Program-made: the position numbers and the translations under genes
Notes under the pieces: generated by a model
The model's database searches: none
Told to the model about the DNA's origin: nothing
What the model saw: only the letters and a program-made list of their open reading frames with translations
Shown here: positions 32,408 to 34,213 of the stretch, in pieces
How positions within the stretch are numbered: the first letter of the stretch is position 1
Layout of the letters: every line of letters begins with the position of its first letter
Source: Weissella cibaria
Lineage (GTDB): Bacteria; Bacillota; Bacilli; Lactobacillales; Lactobacillaceae
DNA length: 34,213 nt
NCBI RefSeq assembly: GCF_004521965.1
Contig: NZ_SDGK01000017.1
Location: forward strand, 1 to 34,213
Direction of reading: 5' to 3'

Positions 32408-34109
32408 TTACTGTGACGCAATCAACCCTTGCACCCGTCGCATAGCTGCTTGATCATGTGTCACTTTATTGGCTAATATTTGCTTTAATTCCGCTGGAAA
32501 CGCGACAATCGCTAGATGCGATGCCGCCCGGGTCACTGCCGAATACATTAAATTGGTCGTAATGAACTTTGAAATCATCGGAATGACAACCAACACGTTG
32601 TCTAACGTAAATCCTTGAATTTTATGAATCGTGGTCGCATACCCCAAGTCCAAATTCTCGCGGACACTCACCAACTTAGAACCATAAGAAAATGAATTAA
32701 AGCCAGTCCGATTGCTTTCATTCAAATCAACTAAAATCGGATCTGGCGTATCAACAGTTTGCACCAACACCATGTTGTAATCCGGCATCGCATCAACCAC
32801 TGTGATACGGTCGCCCCCACGCATCCGGACCTTCTCGTGCGCACCACTCGCTTTATTCGCCACGTAAACCGTCTGTATCACTTGGACACGGTCGCCTGGA
32901 TATAAAGTTAAATCATCACGTACCCATAGTGGCACTTCAGTCCGCAAGACAGCTGTATCCAGCAAAGCATCCTGCACAGCCGCATTAATAATGCTTGCGG
33001 AGTTCGTTAGTTGGTGCGAGCGCCACCATTTCCTTATCGGGTTCAGCAATTAAGGCCCGCTTGATAGTTTCAACCACAAATAACAGTGCCGTTTCTGACA
33101 TTGGCACAAAGGTATGAGGCCGTGTCAGGAAAATATCCGGCAACACTTCGGCTGGCATTAATTCAGTTGGTGCTTCAATCTGGGCCACATCGCCATCTAA
33201 CACAGCATTCGCAATTGTTGCAATAATTGGCGAATTGGATCGCTTAACTTGTTGTAAGGTCGGCGTCTGATTTGCTAAACTCGCCAGCACCAACGCGTTC
33301 AAAAACGGCACTGGGTCATTCTCGACTGACGGCAGCTGGTGTGGATCACCAACGAGCAAAATTTGTGCCCCAGTTGCTAAGCCGTATAGAATTGTGTCGA
33401 TTAACGCCCGCACATTTGCCGCAAATGTTTCATCAACAATCATGAGGTCATATGTTGGATACCGACTGGACTTCTCAGCATCTTCAAAAAAATGTCCTGT
33501 CCGCACAATTTCCGTCATGGCATCGTGATTGCGGTATGTGAAGCTGGTCGCTGTCGCAATGGTGACGTGATCAACTGGCTTCAGCAAGTAATCCGGTTCA
33601 TGTTCGTCAAGTAAATCACCAATGGCACGCTCGACAAGACCACGGGCATTTGTCGCTGCAGCGCGGATTGGCGTTATCAACAATATGTTCACATCCTGTT
33701 GTTGAGCTAATCGAATTAGGCGCGCCATCATATATGATTTACCAGAACCGGCCCGCCCCGTCACAATTTGAATTGGTGATGGCGTCGTTTGCATATTCTG
33801 CCAAACAGCGGTTTGCCCGACCGTCAATGTCTCATCCGCTAGTATTCCAGTCGTCAGTGCGTTCATGACATCAGGCACTGGATGTGGTTGCTGCAACATC
33901 TCAACCAAGGCTAACAGCCATTGATCATATTCTTGCCGCTGTTGCGCTTCTGGCGGGAGTTTATCGAAGATTTTACGGACAAACGTCTTCATTTCTGATT
34001 CCGGTGTTGACGCCATGAGTTTTGCAAAGCTTATTTTACGGTAAATTTGTTCTGGCAATTTATGGCGCCAGAAATACATTTCTGTATCGTCCTCTGAAAA
34101 TCGTGTCAT
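32408..34109 (-). pseudogene. RecD-like SF1 helicase, frameshifted
   Basis: A DNA helicase related to RecD2/TraA (5'-3' unwinding, repair or recombination). The upstream part (34109 to about 33000) has Walker A GRAGSGKSYMMARL, motif II YDLMIVDETFA, and motif III LLVGDPHQLPSV. It runs into a stop just after ALAPTNELRKHY. The downstream part, in another frame from about 33000, continues NSASIINAAVQ, then YATTIHKIQGFTLDNVLVVI (motif V) and LMYSAVTRAASHLAIVAF (motif VI). A one-base change near 32990-33010 would join them into a protein of about 570 aa. The ATG at 34109 is preferred, with GGGAGG 9 nt upstream. The broken protein loses the second RecA-like lobe. Confidence 0.85.
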
Positions 34110-34144
34110 CTGCACGTGCCTCCCTTCGCTTACTTTCTTACAGC

Positions 34145-34150
34145 ATTATA
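34145..34150 (-). promoter_or_regulatory. probable -10 box of the RecD-like gene
   Basis: TATAAT 36 nt upstream of the start; the -35 is unclear. Confidence 0.5.
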
Positions 34151-34213
34151 CGACTGTTTTTGTTAAGGCATTCCTTATTAGAGTTAATTATGTGTGTTGT
34201 GTCGTGGGGGCGC

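Noticed and set aside
1-34213. CRISPR arrays, insertion sequences, tRNA or rRNA genes
   Set aside because: No direct-repeat arrays, no transposase frames with terminal inverted repeats, and no tRNA-like GGTTCGAAT cloverleaf or rRNA sequence were seen.

Overview
The window is low-to-moderate GC Firmicutes DNA. The gene content, the strong preference for TTG leucine codons and the protein sequences point to a lactic acid bacterium of the Weissella/Leuconostoc branch of Lactobacillaceae. This is inference from sequence only; no search was run. Almost every gene lies on the minus strand, so the layout below follows window coordinates and transcription mostly runs right to left.

Positions 1-2.6 kb hold galU (5' end only), gpsA, hprK and a YvlD-type membrane protein. 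Next come an orphan RelB/DinJ antitoxin, a probable 6S RNA, uspA, a small unknown protein and a membrane-anchored cyclophilin (2.7-5.2 kb). The polyamine importer potABCD fills 5.6-9.5 kb. A wrecked Rgg-like regulator (9.6-11.1 kb) precedes the str operon rpsL-rpsG-fusA (11.4-14.8 kb). A short prepilin peptidase and a deletion remnant of an opp oligopeptide operon follow (14.9-15.8 kb). A methionine T-box controls metA-metB-hom (16.1-19.6 kb), in which metA and hom are both broken. An Eis-like acetyltransferase and a BMP-type nucleoside-binding protein occupy 19.7-22.2 kb. The translation block is infC-rpmI-rplT behind an attenuator, then nusB, an Asp23 protein and efp (22.7-25.8 kb). A roughly 560-nt GC-rich, highly self-complementary non-coding region separates efp from pgi. 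The right end has pgi, galM, a broken ROK kinase, a GlcU/RbsU sugar permease with two cre-like sites, an orphan response regulator and a frameshifted RecD-like helicase.

Three themes link the genes. First, carbon control: HprK makes the co-regulator of CcpA, and cre-like sites sit at galM and glcU. Second, decay: six loci (rgg-like, opp, hom, metA, ROK, recD-like) carry stops, frameshifts or deletions, while methionine control sequences and metB remain intact. Third, the cell envelope: lgt, which commonly lies between hprK and gpsA in lactobacilli, is absent there, and the BMP-type binding protein, PotD and the cyclophilin all lack a lipobox cysteine.

The strongest candidates for something undescribed are the large structured RNA at 25.88-26.44 kb, a second promoter-to-terminator RNA at 22.41-22.61 kb, and ribosomal protein L20 carrying a C-terminal HeH/SAP-like extension.
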